From the NCBI GenBank assembly GCA_013076295.1, contig RQOL01000628.1, forward strand, positions 42,770 to 106,769: 64,000 nt of DNA, given 5' to 3'. This document shows, in pieces, positions 43,501 through 54,558 of this stretch. This DNA is from Sanderia malayensis (Eukaryota; Cnidaria; Scyphozoa; Semaeostomeae; Pelagiidae). The notes beneath the pieces were generated by a model that saw nothing but the letters and a program-made list of their open reading frames with translations, made no database searches and was not told the DNA's origin. The position numbers were made by a program, and so were the translations under genes. Each line of letters begins with the position of its first letter. The first letter of the stretch is position 1.

Positions 43501-45959
43501 TAGTTTCAGCTGTAATAACGTGGATTCATGTCCAATTAGTGTGCAGTAATGTTAATATCACTGAAAATAAGCAAATGCATGTGTAATTTACTTAGTTTCA
43601 GCTGTAATAACGTGGATTCATGCGCAATTAGTGTGCATTAATGTTAATTTCACTGAAAACAAGCAAATGCATGTGTAATTTACTTAGTTTCAGCTGTAAT
43701 AACGTGGATTCATATGCAATTGGTGTGCAGTAATGTTAATATCACTGAAAACAAGCAAATGCATTTGTATTTTACTTAGTTTCAGCTGTAATAACGTGGA
43801 TTCATGTCCAATTAGTGTGCAGTAATGTTTATAACACTGAAAATAAGCAAATGAATGTGTAATTTACTTAGTTTCAGCTGTAATAACGTGGATTCATGTG
43901 CAATTAGTGTGCAGTAATGTTAATATCATGAAAACAAGCAAATGCATTTGTATTTACTTAGTTTCAGCTGTAATAACGTGATTCATGTGCAATTAGTGTG
44001 CAGTAATGTTAATATCACTGAAAACAAGCAAATGCATGTGTATTTTACTTAGTTTCAGCTGTAATAACGTGGATTCATGTGCAATTAGTGTGCAGTAATG
44101 TTAATATCACTGAAAACAAGCAAATGCATGTGTATTTACTTAGTTTCAGCTGTAATAACGTGGATTCATGTGCAATTAGTGTGCATAATGTTAATATCAC
44201 TGAAAACAAGCAAATGCATTGTATTTTACTTAGTTTCAGTTGTAATAACGTGGATTCATGTGCAATTAGGGTGCAGTAATGTTAATATCACTGAAAACAA
44301 GCAAATGCATGTGCATTTTACTTAGTTTCAGCTGTAATAACGTGGATTCATGTGCAATTAGTGTGAAGTAATGTTAATATCACTGAAAACAAGCAAATGC
44401 ATGTGTATTTTACTTAGTTTCAGCTGTAATAACGTGGATTCATGTGCAATTGTGTGCAGTAATGTTAATATCAATGAAAACAAGCAAATGCATTTGTATT
44501 TTACTTAGTTTCAGCTGTAATAACGTGGATTCATGTCCAATTAGTATGCAGTAATGTTAATATCACTGTAAACAAGCAAATGCATGTGTAATTTACTTTG
44601 TTTCACCTGTAATAACGTGGATTCATGTGCAATTTGGGTGCAGTAATGTTAATATCACTGAAAACAAGCAAATGCATGTGCATTTTAATTAGTTTCGGCT
44701 GTAACAACGTGGATTCATGTGCAATTAGTGTGCAGTAATGTTATTATCACTGAAAACAAACAAATGCATTTGTATTTTACTTTGTTTCAGCTGTAATAAC
44801 GTGGATTCATGTGCAATTAGTGTGCAGTAATGTTAATATCACTGGAAACAAGCTAATGCATGTGTTTTTTACTTAGTTTCGGCTGTAACAACGTGGATGC
44901 ATGTGCAATTAGTGTGCAGTAATGTTAATATTCGGCATTTTGTGGGCTGCAACCATGGGCAAACTGCACTTCTGGTTGCTGCCAAATCTCACTGCTGATT
45001 GTGGGTTTTTCGAATCATTTATGCGCAACCAAAAATGCATTTGTATTTTACTTAGTTTCAGCTGTAATAACGTGGATTCATGTGCAATTATTGTGCAGTA
45101 ATGTTAATATCATTGAAAACAAGCAAATGCATGTGTAATTTAGTTAGTATCAGCTGTAATAACGTGGATTCATGTGCAATTAGTGTGCATTAATGTTAAT
45201 ATCACTGAAAACAAGCAAATGCATGTGTAATTTACTTAGTTTCAGCTGTAATAACGTGGATTCATATGCAATTAGTGTGCAGTATTGGTAATATCACTGC
45301 AAACAAGCAAATGCATTTGTATTTTACATAGTTTCAGCTGTAATAACGTGGATTCATGTGCAATTAGTGTGCAGTAATGTTAATATCACTGAAAACAAGC
45401 AAATGCATGTGTATTTACTTAGTTTCAGCTGTAATAACGTGGATTCATGTGCAATTAGTGTGCAATAATGTTAATATCACTGAAAACAAGCAAATGCATT
45501 TGTATTTTACTTAGTTTCAGTTGTAATAACGTGGATTCATGTGCAATTAGGGTGCAGTAATGTTAATATCACTGAAAACAGGCAAATGCATGTGCATTTT
45601 ACTTAGTTTCAGCTGTAATAACGTGGATTCATGTGCAATTAGTGTGCAGTAATGTTAATATCACTGAAAACAAGCAAATGCAAGTGTAATTTACTTAGTT
45701 CCAGCTGTAATAACGTGGATTCATATGCAATTGTGTGCAGTAATGTTAATATCAATGAAAACAAGCAAATGCATTTGTATTTTACTTAGTTTCAGCTGTA
45801 ATAACGTGGATTCATGTCCAATTAGTGTGCAGTAATGTTAATATCACTGAAAACAAGCAAATGCATGTGTAATTTACTTAGTTTCAGCTGTAATAACGTG
45901 GATTCATGTGCAATTAGTGTGCATTAATGTTAATATCACTGAAAACAAGCAAATGCATG

Positions 45960-46170
45960 TGTAATTTACTGTTTCAGCTGTAAAACTGGATCATTCAATT
46001 AGTGTGATATTTAATATCATGGCAATATGTGTTTTACTTAGTTTGTAAAACGTGATTCATGTGCAATTAGTGTGCAGTAATGTTATATCATTTTGGCTGA
46101 ACCATGCAATGCACTTTGTTGCTGAAATTCACTGGATTGGTTTTCGAATTTATGCCAACCAAATGCATTT
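45960..46170 (+). other. Severely degraded monomers and cassette
   Basis: About two monomers and the cassette at 46,088-46,164 are reduced to fragments of their normal form. The cassette is about 77 bp against 105, missing bases throughout, while the reading order of its landmarks is preserved (TTTTGGCTG, ACCATG, GCACTT, TTGCTG, TTTTCGAAT, CCAACCAAATGCATTTG). Flanking monomers at 45,850 and 46,180 are normal. The even spread of losses suggests low-quality consensus more than one deletion event. Confidence 0.7.
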
Positions 46171-47601
46171 GTATTTTACTTAGTTTCAGCTGTAATAACG
46201 TGGATTCATGTGCAATTAGTGTGCAGTAATGTTAATATCACTGAAAACAAGCAAATGCATGTGTAATTTACTTAGTTTCAGCTGTAATAACGTGGATTCA
46301 TGTGCAATTAGTGTGCAGTAATGTTAATATCACTGAAAACAGCAAATGCATGTGTTTTTACTTAGTTTCAGCTGTAAAACGTGGATTCATGTGCAATTAG
46401 TGTGCAGTAATGTTAATATCGGCATTTTGGGCTGCAACCATGGGCAAACTGCACTTCTGGTTGCTGCCAAATCTCACTGCTGATTGTGGGTTTTTCGAAT
46501 CATTTATGCGCAACCAAAAATGCATTTGTATTTTACTTAGTTTCAGCTGTAATAACGTGGATTCATGTGCAATTAGTGTGCAGTAATGTTAATATCATTG
46601 AAAACAAGCAAATGCATGTGTAATTTAGTTAGTTTCAGCTGTAATAACGTGGATTCATGTGCAATTAGTGTGCATTAATGTTAATATCACTGAAAACAAG
46701 CAAATGCATGTGTAATTTACTTAGTTTCAGCTGTAATAACGTGGATTCATATGCAATTAGTGTGCAGTAATGTTAATATCACTGAAACAAGCAAATGCAT
46801 TGTATTTACTAGTTTCAGCTGTAATAACGTGGATTCATGTGCAATTAGTGTGCAGTAATGTTAATATCACTGAAAACAAGCAAATGCAGGTGTATTTTAC
46901 TTAGTTTCAGCTGTAATAACGTGGATTCATGTGCAATTAGTGTGCAGTAATGTTAATATCACTGAAAACAAGCAAATGCATTTGTATTTTACTTAGTTTC
47001 AGTTGTAATAACGTGGATTCATGTGCAATTAGTGTGCAGTAATGTTAATATCACTGAAAACAAGCAAATGCATGTGCATTTTACTTAGTTTCAGCTGTAA
47101 TAACGTGGATTCATGTGCAATTAGTGTGCAGTAATGTTAATATCACTGAAAACAAGCAAAATGCAAGTGTAATTTACTTAGTTCAGCTGTAATAACGTGG
47201 ATTCATATGCAATTTGGGTGCAGTAATGTTAATATCACTGAAAACAAGCAAATGCATTTGTATTTACTTAGTTTCAGCTGTAATAACGTGGATTCATGTC
47301 CAATTAGTGTGCAGTAATGTTAATATCACTGAAAATAAGCAAATGCATGTGTAATTTACTTAGTTTCAGCTGTAATAACGTGGATTCATGTGCAATTAGT
47401 GTGCATTAATGTTAATATCACTGAAAACAAGCAAATGCATGTGTAATTTACTTGGTTTCAGCTGTAATAACTTGGATTCATGTCAATTAGTGTGGAGTAA
47501 TGTTAATATCACTGAAAACAAGCAAATGCATGTGCATTTTACTTAGTTTGAGCTGTAATAACGTGGATTCATGTGCAATTAGTGTGCAGTAATGTTAATA
47601 T

Positions 47602-47691
47602 TCGCATTGTGGCTGCAACCATGCAAACTGCATTCTGTTGCTGCAAATTTCACTGCTGATGTGGTTTTCGAATCATTATGGCAACCAAAAT
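47602..47691 (+). repeat. Cassette copy with many single-base losses
   Basis: This copy is 90 bp instead of 105. Losses fall in runs of G, T and A (TTCGCATTGTGGCTGC, ATGCAAACTGCATTCTG). Its counterpart at 7,241 is intact. Confidence 0.8.
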
Positions 47692-50600
47692 GCATTGTAT
47701 TTTACTTAGTTTCAGCTGTAATAACGTGGATTCATGTGCAATTATTGTGCAGTAATGTTAATATCACTGAAAACAAGCAAATGATGTGTAATTTACTTAG
47801 TTTCAGCTGTAATAACGTGGATTCATGTGCAATTAGTGTGCAGTAATGTTAATATCATTGAAAACAAGCAAATGCATGTGTAATTTAGTTAGTATCAGCT
47901 TAATAACGTGGATTCATGTGCAATTAGTGTGCATAATGTTAATATCACTGAAAACAAGCAAATGCATGTGTAATTTACTTAGTTTCAGCTGTAATAACGT
48001 GGATTCATATGCAATTAGTGTGCAGTATGTTAATATCACTGCAAACAAGCAAATGCATTGTATTTTACATAGTTTCAGCTGTAATAACGTGGATTCATGT
48101 GCAATTAGTGTGCAGTAATGTTAATATCACTGAAAACAAGCAAATGCATGTGTATTTACTTAGTTTCAGCTGTAATAACGTGGATTCATGTGCAATTAGT
48201 GTGCAATAATGTTAATATCACTGAAAACAAGCAAATGCATTTGTATTTTACTTAGTTTCAGCTGTAATAACGTGGATTCATATGCAATTAGTGTGCAGTA
48301 TTGTTAATATCACTGAAAACAAGCAAATGCATTTGTATTTTACTAGTTTCGCTGTAATAACGTTGATTCATGTGCAATTAGTGTGCATTAATGTTAATAT
48401 CACTGAAAACAAGCAAATGCATGTGTAATTTACTTAGTTTCAGCTGTAATAACGTGGATTCATGTGCAATTAGTGTGCAGTAATGTTAATATCACTGAAA
48501 ACAAGCAAATGCATGTGCATTTTACTTAGTTTCAGCTGTAAAACGTGGATCATGTCAATTAGTGTGCAGTAATGTTAATATTCGGCATTTTGTGGGCTGC
48601 AACCATGGGCAAACTGCACTCTGGTTGCTGCAAATCTCACTGCTGATTGTGGTTTTTCGAATCATTTATGCGCACCAAAAATGCATTTGTATTTTACTTA
48701 GTTTCAGCTGTAATAACGTGGATTCATGTGCAATTATTGTGCAGTAATGTTAATATCACTGAAAACAAGCAAATGATGTGTAATTTACTTAGTTTCAGCT
48801 GTAATAACGTGGATTCATGTGCAATTAGTGTGCAGTAATGTTAATATCACTGAAAACAAGCAAATGCATGTGTAATTTAGTTAGTATCAGCTGTAATAAC
48901 GTGGATTCATGTGCAATTAGTGTGCATTAATGTTAATATCACTGAAAACAAGCAAATGCATGTGTAATTTACTTAGTTTCAGCTGAATAACGTGGATTCA
49001 TATGCAATTAGTGTGCAGTATTGTTAATATCACTGCAAACAAGCAAATGCATTTGTATTTTACATAGTTTCAGCTGTAATAACGTGGATTCATGTGCAAT
49101 TAGTGTGCAGTAATGTTAATATCACTGAAAACAAGCAAATGCATGTGTATTTTACTTAGTTTCAGCTGTAATAACGTGGATTCATGTGCAATTAGTGTGC
49201 AATAATGTTAATATCACTGAAAACAAGCAAATGCATTTGTATTTTACTTAGTTTCAGCTGTAATAACGTGGATTCATATGCAATTAGTGTGCAGTATTGT
49301 TAATATCAGTGCAAAACAAGCAAATGCATTTGTATTTTACATAGTTTCAGCTGTAATAACGTGATTCATGTGCAATTAGTGTGCATTAATGTTAATATCA
49401 CTGAAAACAAGCAAATGCATGTGTAATTTACTGGGTTTCAGCTGTAATAACTTGGATTCATGTTCAATTAGTGTGGAGTAATGTTAATATCACTGAAAAC
49501 AAGCAAATGCATGTGCATTTTACTTAGTTTGAGCTGTAATAACGTGTATTCATGTGCAATTAGTGTGCAGTAAGGTCAATTCACTGAAAACAAGCAAATT
49601 TAATTGTATTTTACTTAGTTTCAGTTGTAATAACGTGGATTCATGTGCAATTAGTCTCCAGTACTGTTAATATCACTGAAATCAAGCAAATGCATGTGTA
49701 TTTTACTTAGTTTCAGCTGTAATAACGTGGATTCATGTGCAATTAGTGTGCAGTAATGTTAATATCACTGAAAACAAGCAAATGCATGTGTATTTTACTT
49801 AGTTTCAGCTGTAATAACGTGGATTCATGTGCAATTAGTGTGCAATAATGTTAATATCACTGAAAACAAGCAAATGCATTTGTATTTTACTTCGTTTCAG
49901 CTGTAATAACGTGGATTCATATGCAATTAGTGTGCAGTATTGTTAATATCAGTGCAAACAAGCAAATGCATTTGTATTTTACATAGTTTCAGCTGTAATA
50001 ACGTGGATTCATGTGCAATTAGTGTGCATTAATGTTAATATCACTGAAAACAAGCAAATGCATGTGTAATTTACTGGTTTCAGCTGTAATAACTTGGATT
50101 CATGTCAATTAGTGTGGAGTAATGTTAATATCACTGAAAACAAGCAAATGCATGTGCATTTTACTTAGTTTGAGCTGTAATAACGTGTATTCATGTGCAA
50201 TTAGTGTGCAGTAAGGTCAATTTCACTGAAAACAAGCAAATTTAATTGTATTTTACTTAGTTTCAGTTGTAATAACGTGGATTCATGTGCAATTAGTCTC
50301 CAGTAATGTTAATATCACTGAAATCAAGCAAATGCATGTGTATTTTACTTAGTTTCAGCTGTAATAACGTGGATTCGTGTGAAATTAGTGTGCAGTAATA
50401 TTAATGTCACTGAAAACAAGCAAATGCATGTGCATTTTACTTAGTTTCACTGTCATAACGTGATTCATGTGCAATTAGTGTGCAGTAATGTTAATGTCAT
50501 TGAAAACAAGCAAATGCATGTGTAATTTAGTTAGTATCAGCTGTAATAACGTGGAATCATGTGCAATTAGTGTGCATTAATGTTAATATCACTGAAAACA

Positions 50601-52429
50601 AGCAAATGCATGTGTATTTACTTAGTTTCAGCTGTAATAACGTGGATTCATATGCAATTAGTGTGCAGTATTGTTAATATCACAGAAAACAAGCAAATGC
50701 ATTTGTATCTTACTTAGTTTCAGCTGTAATAACATGGATTCATGTGCAATTAGTGTGCAGTAATGTTAATATCACTGAAAACAAGCAAATGCATCTGTAA
50801 TTTACTTAGTTTCAGCTGCAATAACGTGGATTCATGTGCAATTAGTGTGCAGTAATTTTAATTTCACTGAAAACAAGCAAATGCATGTGTAATTTACTTA
50901 GTTTCAGCTGTAATAACGTGGATTCATATGTAATTTGTGTGCAGTAATGTTAATATCACTGAAAATAAGCAAATGAATGTGTAATATACTTAGTTTCAGC
51001 TGTAATAACGTGGATTCATGTGCAATTAGTGTACAGTAATGTTAATGTCATTGAAAACAAGCAAATGCATGTGCAATTTACTTAGTTTCAGTTGTAGTAA
51101 CGTGGATTCATGTGCAATTAGTGTGCAGTAATTTTAATTTCACTGAAAACAAGCAAATGCATGTGTAATTTACTTAGTTTCAGCTGTAATAACGTGGATT
51201 CATATGTAATTTGTGTGCAGTAATGTTAATATCACTGAAAACAAGCAAATGCATGTGTAATTTACTTGGTTTCAGCTGTAATAACGTGGATTCATGTACA
51301 ATTAGTGTGGAGTAATGTTAATATCACTGAAAAAAAGCAAATGCATGTGCATTTTACTTAGTTTGAGCTGTAATAACGTGTATTCATGTGCAATTAGTGT
51401 GCAGTAAGGTCAATTTCACTGAAAACAAGCAAATTCAATTGTATTTTACTTAGTTTCAGCTGTAATAACGTGGATTCATGTGCAATTGTCTCCAGTAATG
51501 TTAATATCACTGAAAACAAGCAAATGTATGTGTATTTTACTTAGTTTCAGCTGTAATAACGTGGATTCGTGTGAAATTAGTGTGCAGTAATATTAATATC
51601 ACTGAAAACAAGCAAATGCATCTGCATTTTACTTAGTTTCAACTGTCATAACGTGGATTCATGTGCTATTAGTGTGCAGTAATGTTAATATCACAGAAAC
51701 CAAGCAAATGCATTTGTATTTTACTTAGTTTTAGCTGTAACAACGTGGATTCATGTGCAATTTGTATGCAGTAATGTTAATACCACTGAAAACAAGCAAA
51801 TGCATGTGTAATTTACTTAGTTCAGCTGTAATAACGTGGATTCATGTGCAATTTGGGTGCAGTAATGTTAATATCACTGAAAACAAGCAAATGCATGTGC
51901 ATTTTATTAGTTTCAGCTGTAACAACGTGGATTCATGTGCAATTAGTGTGCAGTAATGTTATTATCACTGTAAACAAACAAATGCATTTGTATTTTACTT
52001 TGTTTCAGCTGTAATAACCTGGATTCATGTGCAATTAGTGTGCAGTAATGTTAATATCACTGGAAACAAGCAAATGCATTTGTTTTTTACTTAATTTCGG
52101 CTGTAACAACGTGGATGCATGTGCAATTAGTGTGCAGTAATGTTAATATCACTGAAAACAAGCAAATGCATTTGTATTTTACTTAGTTTCAGCTGTAATA
52201 ACGTGGATTCATGTGCAATTATTGTGCAGTAATGTTAATATCACTGAAAACAAGCAAATGTATGTGTAATTTACTTAGTTTCAGCTGTAATAACGTGATT
52301 CATATGCAATTAGTGTGCAGTAATGTTAATATCACTGAAAACAAGCAAATGCATTTGTATTTTACTTAGTTTCAGCTGTAATAACGTGGATTCATGTGCA
52401 ATTAATGTGCAGTAACCTTAATATCACTG

Positions 52430-52870
52430 AAAACAAGCAAAATGCATCGTAATTTACTTAGTTCAGCTGTAATAACGTGGATTCATGTGCATTAGTGTAC
52501 AGTAATTTAATTCACTGAAAACAAGCAAATGCATTGTATTTACTTAGTTTCAGCTGTAAAACGTGGATTCATATGCAATTAGTGTGCAGTATTTTAATAT
52601 CACTGAAAACAAGCAAATGCATTTGTATTTTACTTAGTTTCAGCTGTAATAACGTGGATTCATGTGCATTAGGGTGCAGTATGTTAATATCACTGAAAAC
52701 AAGCAAATGCATCTGTAATTTACTTAGTTTCATCTGTAATAACGTGGATTCATGTGCAATTAGGTGCAGTAATTTTAATTTCACTGAAAACAAGCCAAAT
52801 GCATGTGTAATTTACTTAGTTTCAGTTGTAATAACGGTGGGTTTCATGGTTGCAATTAGTGTGCAGTAAT
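52430..52870 (+). repeat. Irregular monomers near the array's right end
   Basis: Five or so monomers here carry small insertions and deletions not seen in the neighbouring 52,870-53,370 stretch, for example AAAATGCATCGTAA, GTGCATTAGTGTACAG and ACGGTGGGTTTCATGGTTGC near 52,835. Insertions as well as deletions occur, so true divergence toward the array edge is possible. Poor consensus is an alternative. Regular monomers return after 52,870. Confidence 0.6.
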
Positions 52871-53378
52871 GTTAATTTCACTGAAAACAAGCAAATGCAT
52901 GTGTATTTTACTTAGTTACAGCTGTAATAACGTGGATTCACGTGCAATTAGTGTGCAGTAATGTTAATATCATTGAAAACAAGGAAATGCATTTGTATTT
53001 TACTTAGTTTCAGTTGTAATAACGTGGATTCATGTGCAATTAGGGTGCAGTAATGTTAATATCACTGAAAAAAATCAAATGCATGTGTATTTTACTTAGT
53101 TTCAGCTGTAATAACGTGGATTCATGTGCAATTAGTGTGCAGTAATGTTAATTTCACTGAAAACAAGCAAATGCATGTGTATTTTACTTAGTTTCAGCTG
53201 TAATAACGTGGATTCATGTGCAATTAGTGTGCAGTAATGTTAATATCATGGAAAACAAACAAATGCATGTGTAATTTACTTAGTTTCAGCTGTAATAACG
53301 TGGATTCATGTGCAATTAGTGTGCAGTAATGTTAATATCACTGAAAACAAGCAAATGCATTTGTATTTTACTTAGTTT

Positions 53379-53425
53379 CACTGCACATTAATTGCACATG
53401 AATCCACGTTATTACAGCTGAAACT
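53379..53425 (-). repeat. Inverted monomer fragment at the array end
   Basis: The last forward monomer stops at AGTTTCA (53,374-53,380). It is followed by the reverse complement of a monomer piece. Positions 53,381-53,425 are complementary to 53,282-53,326 over 45 bp with one mismatch (CAATTAAT against CAATTAGT), separated by about 54 bp, so the junction can fold into a long hairpin. Unique sequence starts at 53,426. This is the only reverse-orientation monomer I found in the window. Confidence 0.9.
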
Positions 53426-53870
53426 CCCCTTGAATAAGCCCCCATTCGAGGGAGGCATTGCAGAATACTAGCTTATTTGGAACAAGCCCCCGCGGTAACA
53501 ATTCATATTGATCACAACTATATTGATAACTATATTACATCTTTGACTGATGACAAACAAGGATAGACAAACGCGAGCTCCGCCGTTAGATGTTCACGCA
53601 GCACCATTGAAGGACAATGCCAAACCTTAAGATAAGCCCCCCTCGAATAAGCCTTCCCCTCGAATAAGGCCAAAAATCCATTTTTACAAATAACACCCCG
53701 GGGGCATACTCAAGGATTTTCGGTATGATAGTTAACAGACTTTCATTATTGGCTCAAATTCTTGGTTTCTAACAGAAAATACGTTTCTCTCAACCATCCT
53801 CTGTCTCAAAAAAATTTATAAAAGTATACCCTTCGTAAAGGTGACAAAATAACCCGGGAAATTCATACCA
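53426..53870. repeat. Array flank with CGAATAAG/CCCCC motifs
   Basis: This is non-satellite sequence containing a scattered short motif: TTGAATAAGCCCCC at 53,431, ATTCGAGGGAGGC just after it, GATAAGCCCCCCTCGAATAAG near 53,632-53,655 and CTCGAATAAGG near 53,660. Similar CGAATAAG/C-run strings are, from memory, widespread short interspersed repeats in aquatic invertebrate genomes. No gene is visible here. Confidence 0.6.
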
Positions 53871-54230
53871 CACATTGAGCATTGAAATTTGAAAGAACTT
53901 CGATTGAACATTGAAATTTGAAAGAATTTCGAAGCTTTGAATCAATGAAGTGTTTGAACATTGAATGAACTTTTGAACATTGAATGAAAGTTTTTGAACA
54001 TTGAATGAAAGTTTTTGAACATTGAATGAAAGTTTTTGAACATTGAATGAAAGTTTTTGAACATTGAATGAAAGTTTTTTAACATTGAATGAAAGTTTTT
54101 GAACATTGAATGAACGATTTTGAACATTGAATGAACGATTTGGAACATTGAATGAAAGTTTTGAACATTGAATGAAAGTTTTTGAACATTGAATGAAAGT
54201 TTAGAACATTGAATGAAAGTTTTTGAATAA
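53870..54230 (+). repeat. 21-bp AT-rich minisatellite
   Basis: About 14 copies of GAACATTGAATGAAAGTTTTT run from about 53,955 to 54,228. They are preceded by two copies of a related unit of about 31 bp (GAACATTGAAATTTGAAAGAA plus TTCGA) at 53,880-53,940. Variation is in the T run and in AAGT against ACGA. Because 21 is a multiple of three, the minus strand stays open as a periodic FHSMFKN string. This is a by-product of the repeat and not evidence of a protein. Confidence 0.92.
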
Positions 54231-54399
54231 TGCTACATGCGGCTTGCCATAGCGAAGGATAAAGAATGGAAGCTCTACTGTTCAAGGCAAAGGGGAGATG
54301 ATCACCCGATTTCAATCACATCAACCGGAGTAGTTACATAATGCCCTAAAGGTTTTACGGAACTCTAGCTGATTGTATTATTCTACAGAAGTTTCTGAG

Positions 54400-54558
54400 G
54401 TAGGTTTCCATTCGTTTTTGTCTAGCCACTAAAGCCATATGTTTAGGTTATTTTGCGAATCTGCTACCATTTGATAATTGCTCATTTCCTATGATATGTA
54501 CCTTTATATATATATCCCTTTTGGAAGTCATTATAATAATTGCTTCATTTCCTTTCAG
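54400..54558 (+). other. Candidate intron 1 of the module array
   Basis: It begins GTAGGTTTCC and ends CATTTCCTTTCAG. Internal landmarks shared with the other three introns are CACTAAA, GGTTA, TGCTAYCATTTGA and a TATATA-rich stretch before TTTTTGGAAG. The acceptor tract is pyrimidine-rich. Confidence 0.5.

Larger units (their letters stand above)
4498..48682 (+). repeat. 105-bp cassette family inside the satellite, 26 copies
   Basis: In 26 monomers the 18 bp between GTTAATAT and GCATTTG are replaced by about 105 bp starting TCGGCATTTTGTGGGCTGC and ending GCGCAACCAAAAAT, giving a monomer of about 179 bp. Starts are 4498, 5687, 6050, 7241, 8248, 14209, 14940, 15487, 18603, 20899, 22182, 24201, 25944, 27963, 29242, 31352, 32359, 34377, 36488, 40717, 41816, 44932, 46088, 46420, 47602 and 48582. 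The cassette contains an 11-bp inverted repeat, GGCTGCAACCA and TGGTTGCTGCC (4,511-4,521 and 4,539-4,549 in the first copy), with one mismatch and a 17-nt loop. Variants include TTTTCTGGG (24201, 25944, 32359) and TCGTCATT (20899, 27963). No target-site duplication is visible, and no long ORF crosses the cassette. It may be an inserted foreign fragment or a sister satellite captured by recombination. Confidence 0.93.
43920..48800 (+). other. Satellite stretch with dense small deletions
   Basis: Single-base and homopolymer losses are frequent here and rare elsewhere in the array: TGTATTTACTT for TGTATTTTACTT, GTGCATAATG for GTGCATTAATG, GTAAAACG for GTAATAACG, AAATGATGTG for AAATGTATGTG. Nearly all changes are deletions and many are in homopolymers. 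This pattern fits an unpolished or collapsed long-read consensus at least as well as biological decay. Sequence-level conclusions from this interval should be treated with caution. Confidence 0.7.
44530..52320 (+). repeat. Long-range copy of 4.1-12.0 kb
   Basis: The order of cassettes and markers repeats that of 4,100-11,990. Cassettes at 4498, 5687, 6050, 7241 and 8248 match 44932, 46088, 46420, 47602 and 48582, with offsets 40434, 40401, 40370, 40361 and 40334. GTAAGGTC markers at 9239, 9883 and 11073 match 49570, 50211 and 51404 with offsets 40331, 40328 and 40331. The offset shrinks steadily through 44.9-48.6 kb and is then stable, so the right copy lost about 100 bp in many small steps within that interval only. 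It also shares rare variants such as GTAATATACTTAG (about 10,650 and 50,980). Confidence 0.85.
1..53378 (+). repeat. Giant 92-bp satellite array
   Basis: Head-to-tail tandem array of a 92-bp monomer, recognisable by AAAACAAGCAAATGCAT, then TTTCAGCTGTAATAACGTGG, then TTCATGTGCAATTAGTGTGC. All monomers lie in one orientation and the array runs off the left edge, so its true length is unknown. Allowing for the cassette-bearing long monomers, I estimate about 555 monomers. GC is about 33% in a typical monomer. Most monomers carry one E-box-like CAGCTG and one CpG in AACGTGG. The main variant sites are the block after AATGCAT (GTGCATTTT, GTGTAATTT, TTGTATTTT or GTGTATTTT) and the linker CAATTAGTGTGC. 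No monomer string encodes a sustained protein; the open stretches in it are 60-110 codons and consist of the repeat itself. Organisation of this kind is typical of centromeric, pericentromeric or subtelomeric satellite; which of these applies cannot be decided from the window. Confidence 0.98.

Noticed and set aside
3294..52869. Open frames of 60-111 codons within the satellite
   Set aside because: They are translations of the repeat itself, recur in several frames and end at the next variant monomer. There is no codon-level conservation.
1..53378. Regularly spaced repeats as a possible CRISPR array
   Set aside because: The whole 92-bp unit repeats with no unique spacers, and the context is eukaryotic with no cas genes.
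1..53378. CENP-B box in the monomer
   Set aside because: No match to the CENP-B box core (TTCG....A..CGGG) was seen in the monomer. The cassette's TTCGAATCA is not close enough.
53942..54315. Minus-strand frames of 68 and 78 codons with FHSMFKN periodicity
   Set aside because: They follow from a 21-bp minisatellite whose length is a multiple of three. There is no other protein signal.
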